Assembly: GCA_963576475.1 (NCBI GenBank)
Contig: OY754984.1
Span: 22,714,761 to 22,778,760 of the forward strand
Direction: 5' to 3'
DNA from: Molanna angustata
Taxonomy: Eukaryota; Arthropoda; Insecta; Trichoptera; Molannidae
Length of the DNA: 64,000 nucleotides
The position numbers and the translations under genes are program-made. The notes beneath the pieces were generated by a model. That model ran no database searches and was not told the origin of the DNA. It saw only the letters and a program-made list of their open reading frames with translations. Shown piece by piece: positions 1 through 11,886 of this stretch. Positions within the stretch are counted from its first letter, which is position 1. Every line of letters begins with the position of its first letter.

Positions 1-614
1 TGTTTAGAAACATATTGTGAATTATTGTTCAATTTATTGACAGCTTACTGTTGAGTCCGACGGTGTTTTTATACGCAGTTTTGAAGAAAACTACATTATT
101 ATAACATAAGACCATCTCAATATTTTTTCAACGATGTTACACCAACAAACATTTGATCTCCTCTATCGTAGAGTTTTATACAATCGTGTAATCGAAAGGC
201 ATGCACAAATTTAAGAGCGTTGAACTTTTTTTTAAATTTTCATATAGATATCAACCGGGAGTATAACATCTAGGATTTTATGAATCTTTTATATATTTTG
301 AAGTACTCGTATATTATACAAATAACAAAAGTTTTTATTTGATTTTTTTGTTGTGATATATTTAGTCAAAAGATAATTTTGTGTTAAAAAATGTTGGGGA
401 AATTCATTATTTAAATATTATATAAAACACACTACATAGGTACCTACTTTGTTTAATGTCACTATTTATTAGATGAAGTACTTACGTACTAGGTACATCA
501 TATAAATTTAATATGTACCCAAACATTATTTCTTTCAAAATAAATTATAAAATAAAACAAAATTCAAAGGCTCGCCATTGAAAAAATATATATAAAATTT
601 AAAAATAATAATAA
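1..614. other. AT-rich stretch, nothing recognised
   Basis: No reading frame, RNA gene or repeat boundary that I can support. Low-complexity A/T runs only; the SINE-B fragment begins just after it. Confidence 0.5.
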
Positions 615-745
615 ATACTTCCTTGCACCCTGTGCATGTGGCCATTTCATTGCTATTCGACAATTTCATCTAATTTATTTACCTAGTGTTTCCAGCCCCG
701 ATAAGCAAGAGTTACGTGAGAAATAATTTTAAATAAATTTATAAA
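615..745 (-). mobile_element. SINE-B fragment (tRNA-derived SINE, 3' part)
   Basis: On the minus strand this reads toward the family's end GTGCAAGGAAGT, preceded by a degraded form of the 'GGAAAC ACTGG' and 'AATTGCC..GGCAATAA' tail seen in better copies at 51688-51892 and 63150-63360. The tRNA-like head is missing, so it is a truncated copy. Confidence 0.6.
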
Positions 746-777
746 CATGAATGTAGATACCTACATAATATATTATA

Positions 778-1648
778 ATATTGTGTATAGGCGACTGCCA
801 TAGAAATCGTATGAAGCAATGTCGTCACTAAATTCAATTTATGTAAATTTGAGATGTACTACTACAATGTTACTATGTTTTATAGAAAATTAAATTATCT
901 ATTTGGATTGTTTCGGTTTTTTTCGATATTATTAAAAACTAAGGAAATATAGGCAGTTAAACACATAAATTTAAAAAAATGTTTTTCTTAATAAAAAATG
1001 TTTGAGAAACTCTGGAATTTTTTTGAAAAAACTCGTTTGAGATTTTGTATTTGTCTATGTTCGTACCAATTTTCAGCGTTCAAGCTTTTATGGTTTCTGA
1101 GATATATGGAAAAATAAAGTAAAAATTCAAAAGTTGATAACCCCTGACTGAAACAAAAATTCAAAATTCTGAGTATAAAAGTTTTGTAGGCCTATAACTA
1201 TTTATGTATTCTGAAGTTTTGGGCTCTGTAAATTGAGCAGATCAAAAGTTATAAGGGGAGACGGACACACACACACACACCCTCACACACACACACACAT
1301 GCACGCACGCACGCACGCACGCATGCACGCACGCACGCACGCACGCATGCACGCACGCACGCACGCACGCACGCATGCACGCACGCACGCACGCACGCAC
1401 GCATGCACGCACGCACGCACGCACAAGCACACGCATACGCACACAAAACTCACACGAAATATTTTACTCCGAATTCTGAGTAAATCCGTGTATGGAACAT
1501 ATATGCTGTGAAGCCACTATGTTGGTGTTTTATGACTTGGAAAAGCCGTGAAAAAAGTAGACCCTGCATACAATTCTCGCGTATCCTGGCTTGAAACATT
1601 GTCGATATGTTAAGAGAACAAAGGTCTCTTAAACAAATCGACAGTTGA
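778..1648 (-). mobile_element. H element copy 1 (Helitron/Helentron-like, non-autonomous, 3'-truncated)
   Basis: Strand follows the H orientation (5' TCCAAC.., 3' hairpin then CTAG). The 5' end lies at about 1648 as a degraded TCAACTGTCGA. It shares with copies at 3474-4695, 15595-16342 and 47553-49050 the order: terminal inverted motif, a phrase near GCATGCAAAAAGTCC, CA/TG microsatellite, CAAAATTTCAGAAT block and the GGCAGTCGCC block. The 3' third with the terminal hairpin is absent. There are no coding frames; small frames over the CA tract are artefacts. Confidence 0.75.
1264..1443. repeat. (CA)n / (GCAC)n microsatellite inside H copy 1
   Basis: Starts as (AC)n and changes into CACG/GCAC repeats with regularly spaced GCATGCAC units, giving a higher-order pattern of roughly 30 bases. 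The same position in other H copies holds a short (CA)n (about 4485) or a long (TG)n (24045-24168), so the tract grew from a seed in the element. Confidence 0.9.
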
Positions 1649-1687
1649 AATATGTAATTAAGATAAACGCAAAAAAACAATAAGAAA

Positions 1688-2077
1688 CTAGTTGCATGTA
1701 ATACATGAGATCCAACTATCGATAACGATAGTATGTTAGTTGAAGAATAAGTACCAAACTATAAACCCATAAATCCAAATTATTGAATATTTTAAGATAT
1801 TTTGTTTTCTATACAACAGATGTAGGTATGTATGTCAAGATAGGACAGTATGGAGGTCAGTCCTTTTTTCTAACCAGAATATGAAAACAGCATGATGGTA
1901 TGATGGACGACATTATATAGAATATGATATTTGCTGCGAAGCCTCTAAGTTTGTGTTTTTTGCATGCAATAAGTCCACTATGGTAGGTATACAAAATGTT
2001 CCTAATACGCGCATCTTGGCTTAGTACTGTCGATATGTTTAGATAAATAAATTTTCTTAAACAAATCGACAGTTGGA
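1688..2077 (-). mobile_element. H element copy 2 (deletion derivative with both ends)
   Basis: 3' end at 1688 reads CTAG preceded by the ACATG hairpin; 5' end at 2077 reads TCCAACTGTCGA. The flanking base after CTAG is T and the base before TCC is A, as expected for Helitron insertion between A and T. The middle (about 1908-1925) joins the captured RTE-tail block directly to the 5' block, so the microsatellite and centre are deleted. Confidence 0.75.
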
Positions 2078-2119
2078 TTACATAAACATCAACCATTATA
2101 CACAGTTAGTACAACATCT

Positions 2120-2300
2120 GCCGGGTTTGTAATATTTTTAAATTTTGTTGAAAGTATCATTAACAGATTTTTAATTATCTCAATAGAGACGAAGTTGGAA
2201 TATTTATTGTAGGAGAACCGGGAAATCAAGGCACCTACAGGGCTTAAATATCATTGACTCCCGACAGAAAAAAATCCAATGTTTGCGCATATGCAATAAT
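2120..2300 (+). repeat. Repeat family D fragment
   Basis: Contains TAATTATCTCAATAGAGACG, GGAGAACCGGGAAATCAAGG and CCTACAGGGCTT, then CAATGTTTGCGCATATGCAA. The same blocks recur at 41636-41845, 42120-42320 (reverse) and 45420-45570 (reverse). No coding capacity; probably a small non-autonomous element. Confidence 0.6.
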
Positions 2301-2710
2301 ACAAATATTCGAAAGTATCATTATTATTTATTTTCTTCGCAAATACACGATACTGTGGTGAGTTCGAAAGAGAATGTGTAACAAGAGTTAAGTAATACGA
2401 TCGCTAATCAATGTGTTATCTGATCTGCGTGACAAACGGGAAGTCTATAATACAAGCCTAAATCCCTTTTACGGAAATGTAGAAATTATGTTTACCACTA
2501 ACGAATTTCTATTTAAGCCGGGACGCGGCCAATCTATGGTTTGAAAAAAGGTAAAGTAATTATACTCACTCCTCAAAAATTCACTGAAAACCAATGATTT
2601 AAATAATATACGGAGTAAATGAAATGACCCTTAATAAACATTTAGTGACATCGAAAATAAACAGTCACCAAGCTTTAAAATATTCTCATATCATTTATAT
2701 TAATTTAATG
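2301..2710. other. No feature recognised
   Basis: AT-rich sequence with a few ordinary unique patches; no reading frame with recognisable content and no clear repeat. Confidence 0.4.
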
Positions 2711-2898
2711 GATGGATGGGTCGATGGCAGAGCGGCTAGCGCGCTGGGCTGGTAATCCAGTGGTCGCGAGTTCGAATCCTGTCTCGACCGATTTCGTTTA
2801 CCTATAGCACATGCATTTATTTGATTTTTTTAGGGAACGTAGGAAGATGTATATGTACTTGTTTAACAAGGACATATTCATTTTTTATATTTAAAAAA
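2711..2898 (+). mobile_element. SINE-A (tRNA-derived SINE)
   Basis: tRNA-like head starting GGGTCGATGGCAGAGCGG with an A box (TGGCAGAGCGGCTAGCGC) and a B box (GAGTTCGAATCCT). GGTCGA and TCGACC can pair as an acceptor-like stem, and CTGGG/TCCAG as an anticodon arm with loop CTGGTAA (GGT at the anticodon place). It is followed by the body starting GATTTCGTTTACCTATAG and an A/T-rich tail. The same body follows the head at 59826 and, reversed, at 52496-52680, so this is a SINE rather than a tRNA gene. Transcription would be by RNA polymerase III from the internal boxes. Confidence 0.8.
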
Positions 2899-3473
2899 AA
2901 ATATATATTAATAAAGATGCCGGTGTGTCGACAAAAATGCGCATGGCATGCTTTTTTATAGGATAATGCACACCCGTTCACCTGCCGATGGTTACCCCAC
3001 ATTGTGTGGAACGCAGTGAGGATCGATCCATGAAAGTGTACAGTATGATACCAATGATTAACAATAAAATGAATGAGTTTGTTAATTTTTTATTTATTTA
3101 CATAAGGTACTAAAAATATAATAATTAAACAATAATAGTAGGTATTCAACAATCATTTCGAAATGAATGTTGTGTACTATTCAATATCATATTCTAAATA
3201 ATGATAGACGACAATTTATTTATTAAATAACTGTAACACTGAAAGATAATTAATATCAATATGTTAAGTTAATTTTTTAATCAACAGATATACATATTTA
3301 GAAAATAAAACACTGAACGAAAACCAATATTAACATACGATTGAAACCTCGACTATTTTGAAACCTTGAACAACTTAGGAACTCAAACACTGAACGAAAA
3401 TGAATATCAACATTCGATTGAAAACTCGTCTATTATAAAATAAGATGATTTTTTAACCAACAGATTTTTAAAA
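2899..3473. repeat. AT-rich stretch with an approximate 80-bp tandem duplication
   Basis: The phrase AACACTGAACGAAAA..ATTAACAT..CGATTGAAA occurs at about 3308 and again at about 3386 with a few changes. The rest shows nothing. Confidence 0.5.
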
Positions 3474-4695
3474 TTAGTTGCATGTAACACATGAGATCCA
3501 ACTGTCGATAGCGATAGTATGTATAGTTGAAGAATAAGTATCAAACTATAAACCCATAAATATAAATTGTTTAATATTTAAAGATATTTGGTTTTCTATA
3601 CAACACATTACCTAGGTATTTATTTATTTATTTATTTATTTAGGGACAAATACAGTCTTAAAATACTAAAATAGTATAATACACTATAAAATAAAAATAA
3701 ACAGACCAATTACATATGTCCACAGATATTAAATATGAAATATTTTAAACATCATTAATTTAAATATAACTAAGATGTATGTTTGCCTGTGACGGGAAAG
3801 GAAGGGAAGAGAAAAAAAAGGATGGGAAAAGGATTGTGACAGTTAAATTATGTATGTATGTCAAGATAGGATAGTATGGATGTCAGTCCTTTGATCCTAC
3901 CCAGGATATGAAAACAGCATGATGGTATGTATGTATGTTTGGAGATTAGTATCAAACAATTAAGTCTTCTTAGATATTGTGTGTAGGCGACTGCCATACA
4001 AATTGTATGAAGGAATGTCGTCACTAAATTCAATTTTTATAAAAATTGTTAAAAAGAATTTGAGATGTGCTAATACAATGGTTATATTTTTTATAGAAAA
4101 TAAAATTATCTAGTTGGGGTGTTTCGGTTTGTTCAATGTTTTTAAAAAAATTTGGAAATATAGGCAGTTAAACTCATAAATTTTTCATAAAAAAATATTT
4201 TTCTTATTAAAAAATGTTTGAGAAACCCTGGATTTTTTTTTTAATACTCATTTGATATTTTGTGTTTGTCTATATTTATACCAATTTTCAGCGTTCTAGC
4301 TTTTATAGTTTCTGAGATATATGGAAAAATATACCAAAATTTCAAAAGTTTATAACCCCTGACTGAAACAAAAATTCAAAATTCTAAGTATAAAAGTTTT
4401 GTAGGCCTATAACTTTTTATATATTCTGAAATTTTGGGCTCTGTAAATTGAGCGGATCAAAAGTTATAAGAGGGGACGGACACACAGACACACAAAACTC
4501 ACATAAAATGTTCTACTCCGTATTCTGAGTAAATCCATGTAATGGAACATATATGCTGCGAGGCCTCTAGTTGATGTTATTAGCATGCAAAAAGTCCACT
4601 ACGCCATAAAAAATGTTCTTTCGTACACGCATCTTGGCTTAATAAGGACGATTCATTCAGAGAATTGAATTCTCATAAACGAATCGACAGTTGGA
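3474..4695 (-). mobile_element. H element copy 3 (nearly full length, with a nested LINE tail)
   Basis: 3' terminus at 3474 reads CAACTAA|T after the ACATG hairpin (a CTRR end). The subterminal inverted motif TCCAACTGTCGA lies at 3498-3509 on the plus strand, and the matching 5' end at 4684-4695. In order it holds a CTATCGCTATCG block, a captured RTE 3' end (about 3860-3940), the GGCAGTCGCC block, long AT-rich blocks, a short CA tract (about 4480) and the GCATGCAAAAAGTCC block. A LINE tail at 3614-3845 interrupts it. No open frame of note. Confidence 0.8.
3614..3845 (-). mobile_element. LINE 3' tail nested in H copy 3
   Basis: On the minus strand it runs through a CTTTCC-rich stretch to AAGACTGTATTTGTCCC and ends in (AAAT)n at 3617-3645. 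It interrupts the otherwise continuous H sequence between '..CCTAGGTA' and 'TATGTATGTCAAG'. The same tail occurs at 10905-11100 (-) and 61640-61890 (+). Confidence 0.65.
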
Positions 4696-4930
4696 AAATT
4701 AAATTATCTAGTTGGGGTTTTTCGGTTTTTTTCGATATTCAAAAAAATGGAAACATAGGCAGTTAAACTCATAAATTTATCATAAAAAAATATTTTTCTT
4801 TACAAATAATGTTTGAGAAACCCTGGAATTTTTTTGAAAAAACTCATTTTAGATTTTGTATATGTCTATGTTGATTCCAATTTTCAGTGTTCTAGCTTTT
4901 ATGGTTTCTGAGATATATGGAAATTTTCTA
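4696..4930 (-). mobile_element. H element copy 4 (fragment)
   Basis: Begins with TTAAATTATCTAGTTGGGG directly after the 5' end of copy 3 and follows the family's AT-rich middle to the GAGATATATGGAAA block. Both ends are missing. Confidence 0.6.
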
Positions 4931-4957
4931 TAAAAAATATTAACATTGCAATAGTAA

Positions 4958-5210
4958 GTAAGTAGGTACGCGCATCAGAGTAACAATAAACAAATTGATA
5001 GTTTTATGAACTATGTAAAAATAAAAGTAAGTAGGTCCGCGCATGAGAAAGTAACAATAATCAAATCAACATATACCTAGTATGAACTTTGTAAAACTGA
5101 AAGTAAGTAGGTACGCGCACGAGAGAGAGTAGGTATCAATACATATATCGACAGTTGTATGAAGTCGTAAAAATAAAAGTAAGTAGGTACGCGCTTTTTC
5201 AAGGCAATAT
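4958..5210 (+). repeat. Tandem repeat, about 69-76 bp period, three and a bit units
   Basis: GTAAGTAGGTACGCGC occurs at 4958, 5027 (one change), 5103 and 5179. Each unit ends in ATGAA..GTAAAAATAAAA-like sequence; the third contains TCGACAGTTG, resembling the H terminal motif. Confidence 0.75.
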
Positions 5211-5277
5211 TTAAAATACGTTGAATTGTATTCATTTTATCGCGAAGGTCACAGAGACATGGTTGAAGAGTATTGAG

Positions 5278-5455
5278 CGCGGACGCAAGACGATCGGAGC
5301 CATATATATAAATCACCTTCAAAATATACTCCGAACAAATCTCCGTGCGGCCAAGGTCAACATGTAATATTTTGCCGCGGATGCAAAACGATCGGTGGCT
5401 TAGTAAAAATATACACCTTCAAAATATACACTGAATAAATCTCCGTGCGGCCAAT
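5278..5455 (+). repeat. Tandem duplication, about 100 bp
   Basis: GCGGACGCAAGACGATCGG at about 5279 and GCGGATGCAAAACGATCGG at about 5378 each lead into CACCTTCAAAATATAC and CTCCGTGCGGCCAA. Two diverged units. Confidence 0.7.
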
Positions 5456-5661
5456 GGTTGAACTAATAATATTCATTTCAAGATATTTTGATATTTTTTT
5501 TGCTTCCATGTAAATTTTTGCCAGTTGATTCTCTATGGTATAAGCAACAGAATGGTAGTTTTTGGCGTGAAAATTATCTTGCGTCCGTATACCGGACGCG
5601 AAAAGTTGGTGGACGCAACAACCCTATACGAATTTCACATAGGTGACGCAACAAGTATTGC

Positions 5662-6275
<614 letters not shown>

Positions 6276-6479
6276 GAGAAAATATAAAAATAAAAACTAC
6301 AGAAAATATTTGCTCTTCTTTTTCGAATTCAATAATTTATTTATATTATTTTTATTTTCCTTTATGTAATTGTTTTTTTTTGTTTTGTTAAAGTGCTTTT
6401 TATCTATGATATCTTATAAAATCTTTAAAGAGTCCACTTAGTAGTTTTTCTGCAATGCCCTTGCTCTTTGAATGTGTAA

Positions 6480-7133
<654 letters not shown>

Positions 7134-7223
7134 ATATTTGATGTTTTCACGGGTGAAATATGTTATAATATTTTTATCTCGGTTTTCCCGTGTCAGTAGG
7201 TCTTGACTAAGACCATTTGTCTT

Positions 7224-7252
7224 CCGACGTTTCGCCTGAATATCACCAGGCA
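7224..7252 (-). other. Hammerhead-like motif in the PLE terminal repeat (degenerate)
   Basis: The minus strand reads GCCTGGTGATATTCAGGC then GAAAC-GTC. A GCCTG/CAGGC stem directly precedes GAAAC, recalling the CUGANGA-stem II-GAAA core of hammerhead ribozymes known from PLE terminal repeats. The core here is CUGGUGA, so an invariant A is replaced, and self-cleavage is doubtful. The same motif occurs inverted near 8352-8375 and twice in 44361-44627. Confidence 0.4.
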
Positions 7253-7351
7253 TTTTCAAGGACTTAACGAAAAGCACGCGCGCGACACACGTCTACTCAC
7301 ACTGAAAGCTCACCGTCAAGTGACTCGTAGCGTACAAGATGGCCGCTTATG

Positions 7352-8377
7352 TCAAATATTGTTAGCGCGACGTGATTGGCTCCTTGTGACACGCCCACCT
7401 GCTGTCGTGTTCGTTGGTAATAATATTTTATCATTATTTTTGTGTTGTGATTTATTGTTAATTTTAGTTATGACATTAATATTATTATTGTTGTGTTTTG
7501 GGGTTATTTTCGCTATGGTATTATTAATATTATTATTGTATTGTTTGTCATATAAAATGTTCTTCCAGGTACTAGGCAAACGAACTCCGTCGTCCCGATT
7601 GTTCATTATATCCCTTCTCTTATATATTTCTATAGCTTCCCTGTTAATTCTGAGAGGTTCACTGTTTAAACTTGCTATTATTTTTGAATGGTCAAAATCT
7701 ATTGTATGTCCTTCTGTGAGCGAGTGTTGTACAAGTGAGGATGTAAGTTTTTTGTTTCTCATGTCGACTCTGTGCTCCGCTATTCGTGCTTCAACTTTTC
7801 GATTGGTTCTTCCTACATAAGTCTTATTGCACGATCCGCACGGTATTTCATATACTCCATGAGCTTCAAGTGGAATGATGTCTTTCGGGTTTCTTAGAAA
7901 GGTTGATATTTTATTTGTTGTGCTGAAAACGGTACGTATGTTATTTTTGTTTAATAGACGGCTGATTTTATCGGTGACGCCTTTGATATATGGTAGTCGG
8001 GCTGTTGATAATGGTGTTTCATTGGATTTTTCTTTCACTGTTTTTGGACTCTTTAATGCTTTGTTTATTATATAGTCTGAGAAACCATTACAACGTAGAG
8101 CATTTTTCGTGTATTCTAATTCTTGTTTTTTATGCTCGTGGTCTGCAATTCTTTTTGATCTTGTTATTAGTGTTTTTGCGACTGAGCATATTTGTGCGGG
8201 GTGATGATTGGACGTTGCGTGTAGGTATCTATCGGTGTGTGTGGGCTTTCTATATACTGTGTGCCCCAGTTTACCGTTTGCTTTTTTTAACACTAAAACG
8301 TCTAAGAAAGGTATTTGTCTGTTATTTTCCTTCTCCATTGTAAATTGGTGATATTCAGGCGAAACGTCGGAAGACAA
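7352..8377 (-). CDS. PLE polyprotein fragment: end of reverse transcriptase plus GIY-YIG endonuclease
   Basis: 341 codons. Residues 1-11 come from the inverted terminal repeat and are not native; the ATG is fortuitous. Residues about 12-110 (NRQIPFLDVLV, Y-R-K-P-T-H-T-D-R-Y-L, S-NHHP, RA/CNGFS) match the end of the PLE reverse transcriptase and its thumb. A linker follows. Residues about 174-260 form the GIY-YIG nuclease: GVYEIPC at 174-180, C180 and C183 as the usual CxxC, YVGRT at 187-191, R198, H202, later histidines in VQHSLTEGH, and the catalytic-type glutamate in REAIE (247). The basic tail ends RSQSRRANN. The RT catalytic core is missing, so it cannot copy itself, but the nuclease domain has no stop. 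It would nick target DNA for target-primed reverse transcription. Confidence 0.88.
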   Translation of the reverse strand: MSSDVSPEYHQFTMEKENNRQIPFLDVLVLKKANGKLGHTVYRKPTHTDRYLHATSNHHPAQICSVAKTLITRSKRIADHEHKKQELEYTKNALRCNGFSDYIINKALKSPKTVKEKSNETPLSTARLPYIKGVTDKISRLLNKNNIRTVFSTTNKISTFLRNPKDIIPLEAHGVYEIPCGSCNKTYVGRTNRKVEARIAEHRVDMRNKKLTSSLVQHSLTEGHTIDFDHSKIIASLNSEPLRINREAIEIYKRRDIMNNRDDGVRLPSTWKNILYDKQYNNNINNTIAKITPKHNNNNINVITKINNKSQHKNNDKILLPTNTTAGGRVTRSQSRRANNI

Positions 8378-8424
8378 ATGGTCTTAGTCAAGACCTACTG
8401 ACACGGGAAAACCGAGATAAAAAT

Positions 8425-8696
<272 letters not shown>

Positions 8697-8699
8697 CCT

Positions 8700-9330
8700 T
8701 TTTTACAAAATTTTGAACTACAATTGACAACAAAAAGGCTATTGCTCAGCTGCGCACTACCAGGTATCCCTGGAGTGCTGCTGGTTTTCAGCAAAGCCTT
8801 GGGACAACACAAAACATTGAGGACAGACCACATTTCATAACCTATAAAAATCTTATAGTAATTAAAAATAAAATGTATTTCTTCCTTCTCTTTCTCTCAC
8901 TGCTGGCACCCTTGTTGGTTCAATAACTATATCTTGCAGTGTTTCTTAAAACTCTGCAAAGAGTTCATCGCACGTATGTTCTGCGGCAACTCATTCCAGT
9001 ACTTTGAGGAAGCATATCTAAAACTACCCTCGAATGCGGAGGTTCGATGTCTGGGGAGAACGAGTGAATGGCCTCTCTGTCGCATTGAGTGGACGTGCAA
9101 ATCACGTGACCACTGTAGTCTATCAAACAGATAGGAAGGAGAACGTTTCTTTATCACACTATGTAGTTGACAAAGAAAGTGCAGCTTCCTTCTGTTAGAC
9201 ATGTTCAGAATCCCGTGCCGATTAAGATAAGGTGATATATTTGACATAGATACACTTATAATACAAAAAACATACATAGATACACTTATAATACGTAAGT
9301 ACAACAAATATAGCATCGTCATGTTTTCCT
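8700..9330 (-). pseudogene. LINE 3' end: C-terminal domain (8927-9322) and 3' UTR
   Basis: About 100 recognisable residues: a stretch N-RRKLHFLCQLH, then KKRSPSYLFDRL, LPRHRTSAFEGSFRYAS, Y-W-N-E-L-P-Q-N-I-R and S-F-K-K-H. This is the standard end of R1/Jockey/CR1-type LINE polyproteins after the RT. No RT remains; the upstream part (9250-9322) is noisy with a duplicated ATACACTTATAATAC phrase. The 3' UTR extends to about 8700 and then enters (AT)n. Confidence 0.78.
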
Positions 9331-9654
9331 ATACTAAGCTGGCATTGATTTTCTTTTATATTGAGTATTTAAATGTTGTGGAACTGAGGTGGAATATGTC
9401 AAATTCATAGATTATATACATTATAATTCTATGGTCAAATTCTTGAAAGCTGTTGTTGTATGTATCGCACTTTTAAAAGCATTATTTTGTTGTGTCTATG
9501 CATATTGTCTATGTATATGTAAAAATAATTTTTATTTATAAATAAATAAATATAAACAATATTTTTCGAGGTCTCGTGTTTAATTGCAAACAGAAAAAAT
9601 ATTAATTAAAAATATATATTTTAGGCAGTCCATGTATTTTTAGATCGAAAACAA

Positions 9655-10005
9655 CAACAAGGACATAAAGAAAGAATGTAGGATGAAGAAAGATGTCATT
9701 ACTAGAATGAAAGTGAACACATTGAGATGGTTTGGTCACATGGGGAGAATGAATGAGGAGCGCCTGACGAAGAAAATATACAGAGCGGAAAGGAATGGAA
9801 TGAGAGGTCGGGGACGCCCAAGAAAGGGATGGCACGACCATGTGAACGATATTCTTAGAAGTGTGAGCAATAGACGAACATGTATGAGACGATGCATGAA
9901 TGTAGACGAGGCGAGGGAACGTGCCAGGATAGAAAAATGCGGCGTTCAGTTTTCTCTGCCTACCCCTCAAGGGACATGGTGTGATGGTATGTATGTATGT
10001 AAACA
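9655..10005 (+). pseudogene. RTE-like LINE C-terminus, frameshifted
   Basis: Reads ECR(M)[39 protein letters not shown] and [14 protein letters not shown]. An internal deletion removes about eight residues (ILRSVSN in place of [12 protein letters not shown]), and a frameshift after VDEA shifts the final W-RSVLSAYP box. It ends in GATGGTATGTATGTATG. Same family as 38109-39281. Confidence 0.85.
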
Positions 10006-10011
10006 ACAATT

Positions 10012-10085
10012 GAGTCAGAAGGAATTGCCGTTAGGCCAATAAACTCGCCGTCTGTAGAGGGTGCAAGAGTGTGTTAAAATACAAG
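10012..10085 (+). mobile_element. SINE-B / LINE-type tail fragment
   Basis: GAAGGAATTGCC-GTTA-GGCCAATAAACTCGCC then GGGTGCAAG: the family's terminal hairpin and end. The head is missing. Confidence 0.6.
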
Positions 10086-10904
10086 ACAATACAATATTTA
10101 TTTTGAATTAATAACTTTAGCATATTCTTTCATTAAATTTGTTCCAGTCTCAGAGCTTAGCGCCATAAATCCTGCTGGATCTCTTTTTTTTCTTCTTTCG
10201 ATTCATATTCCGCACAATATGGAAAATTAAAGTCTCGAGTGTAAAGCAATTTCAAATATTGCATATTGTTTCCCATTTCTTGTATTTTTTCTTTCGTTCT
10301 TCTTTCTTCGTTCTCCTTGTTCTTATTATTCCGTCTTCCGCCATAACTCATTCGCTGACAGTGTGAACGATCATGGCTGCAGCATACCATTAGCCATTAT
10401 TGCTAAAGTTTTGGGAAATATCGCTTACTGCATTTTATATCTGGGATTAGAACAGTTCACTGCCAGCAGCTCTCCGCCACTGGCTTTGAAAACGCGACAT
10501 TTCTTCGCCTAGGTAGGTAGGTACTAAATATTTGTGCAAACGCGAATGGCATCAATGATATTAATTCTATATCATATTTTGTAATGTTGCGTTAAAAATA
10601 AATCGATATTTAAATAATTTACAATTAACGCATTGGTCTGCGAATTCTTTTGAGGATGTGCATAATGGTAAAAGGGTATTATTATGTTGTAGTACTTAAT
10701 TGTTATTAACATCATTAGTAAATCACTGTAAAATGACGAAGAAAAAAAAATAAGCCGATGAAATCGAAATTAAATGGATTATTCCTTGATATATTTAAAT
10801 CATCAATTAAAGTAAGATATAAATATTATAATTTAGAACTCAAATAGCGCCTTTGAACTAAATTTGTGTGTAAAAATATTTCTACATCTAGGTATTGAAG
10901 ATAT
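10086..10904. other. Unassigned; a 77-codon minus frame not recognised
   Basis: A minus-strand frame at 10157-10390 is rich in K, E, R and N and has two histidines and three cysteines. It resembles nothing I can name and has no supporting context. The remainder is AT-rich without repeats I could match. Confidence 0.3.
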
Positions 10905-11100
10905 TTAGTTAAGGGACAATTACAGTTTTATTAAATACACGGAAAAATACGCTTGTCCACAGTTGATTTTCATTAAATAATCACATAAGTTCATATTTAT
11001 AAATAAATTATCGTTAAAATTATTATATAATTGCCTTTAGCGGGAAAGAAAGGAAAGGAAAAAGGAAGGGAGAAAGATTAAATTTGTTACTGCTATGAAA
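10905..11100 (-). mobile_element. LINE 3' tail
   Basis: Minus strand: CTTTCCTTTCTTTCCCGC, later GTGGACAAGCG, then AAACTGTAATTGTCCC. This is the same order as the tail at 3614-3845 and the plus-strand tails around 47100 and 57545. Confidence 0.55.
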
Positions 11101-11830
11101 TAAGATAAAAATTAAAAATAAATAAAAATAAGTACTAAAATAAAAAAGTTTCACCCTACACAAGTTTACTATATAAAGAGTCTTTGTAGCAGACATTAAA
11201 AGTAATAAAAACGTCAGAAAGTGAGATACTACCTGAGAGATTCACATTATATGTTATTACGTTTTGATTTGAATTGTACTGATTTTTATAAAAATAAAAC
11301 ATTTCAAATAGAGATTACAACGAAGGTGTATATGTATGTAGGTACACATTAACAATATACATTCTTATCTATTGAGAGTAGTGGAATTTCGCAGTCACCT
11401 ACCCCAGTCCCTTGGGAACGTTACAGAGCTTGTAGCCCTAAAGTTGCTCTTCGTGGTTACTCTTTAGGGCTTTCAAGACTTTCTGTCTTAAATTCGGTGT
11501 AGGTACTCTTATCTTCACTATCAGTGAACCTTGAGCCAGTTATTTCCACGTGATTAGCTCTCTTTGGCACATTAAGTGCAGTGTCTGCAAGGTTTCAGAG
11601 TTCTCCGGACTCTTCGTGTGTTCTTTATGTGTTCTTTCAGAGTTTTGCAGGGGCCCTTATTATAAGCAGAACGGGTGGTGGTGGAGGAACAACAGGTTGT
11701 AGCACTATTCTTCCCCAGAGCGGATGCTCGTCTGACGACACTATGAACTACTAGGTATCGAGCATATTTCGTACCACTACCCCTAATAGGGCAACCTCAA
11801 TCATGGGGACCCACCGAATCGAAGCTTAGA
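11101..11830. other. Unassigned; partly shared with 40260-40450
   Basis: From about 11550, CTCTTTGGCAC..AAGT.CAGTG..AAGGTTT.AGAGTT recurs near 40290-40345, so part of this is a repeat next to LINE debris. No coding frame. Confidence 0.35.
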
Positions 11831-11837
11831 TTAAGCA

Positions 11838-11886
11838 ACGACAAGTCTGCGATACCTGCTATATGCTGGTATCGCAGACTAGTCGT
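11838..11886. repeat. Strong hairpin
   Basis: AGTCTGCGATACC pairs perfectly with GGTATCGCAGACT across an 11-base spacer. Flanking ACGAC/GTCGT extend the stem to 18 pairs with one mismatch. It lies beside a SINE-A head. Confidence 0.8.

Noticed and set aside
1233..1511. Histidine/threonine/alanine-rich frames
   Set aside because: Translation of the (CA)n/(GCAC)n microsatellite. The cysteine/valine frames at 23954-24263 are the same effect over (TG)n.
2711..2800. Functional tRNA gene
   Set aside because: The same head is followed by the same non-tRNA body in several copies, and head sequences vary, so it is SINE-A.
7203..8343. Plus-strand frames of 205, 117 and 66 codons rich in L, F and V
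   Set aside because: Antisense of the Penelope-like frame; hydrophobic content comes from reading the opposite strand of a lysine/asparagine-rich coding sequence.
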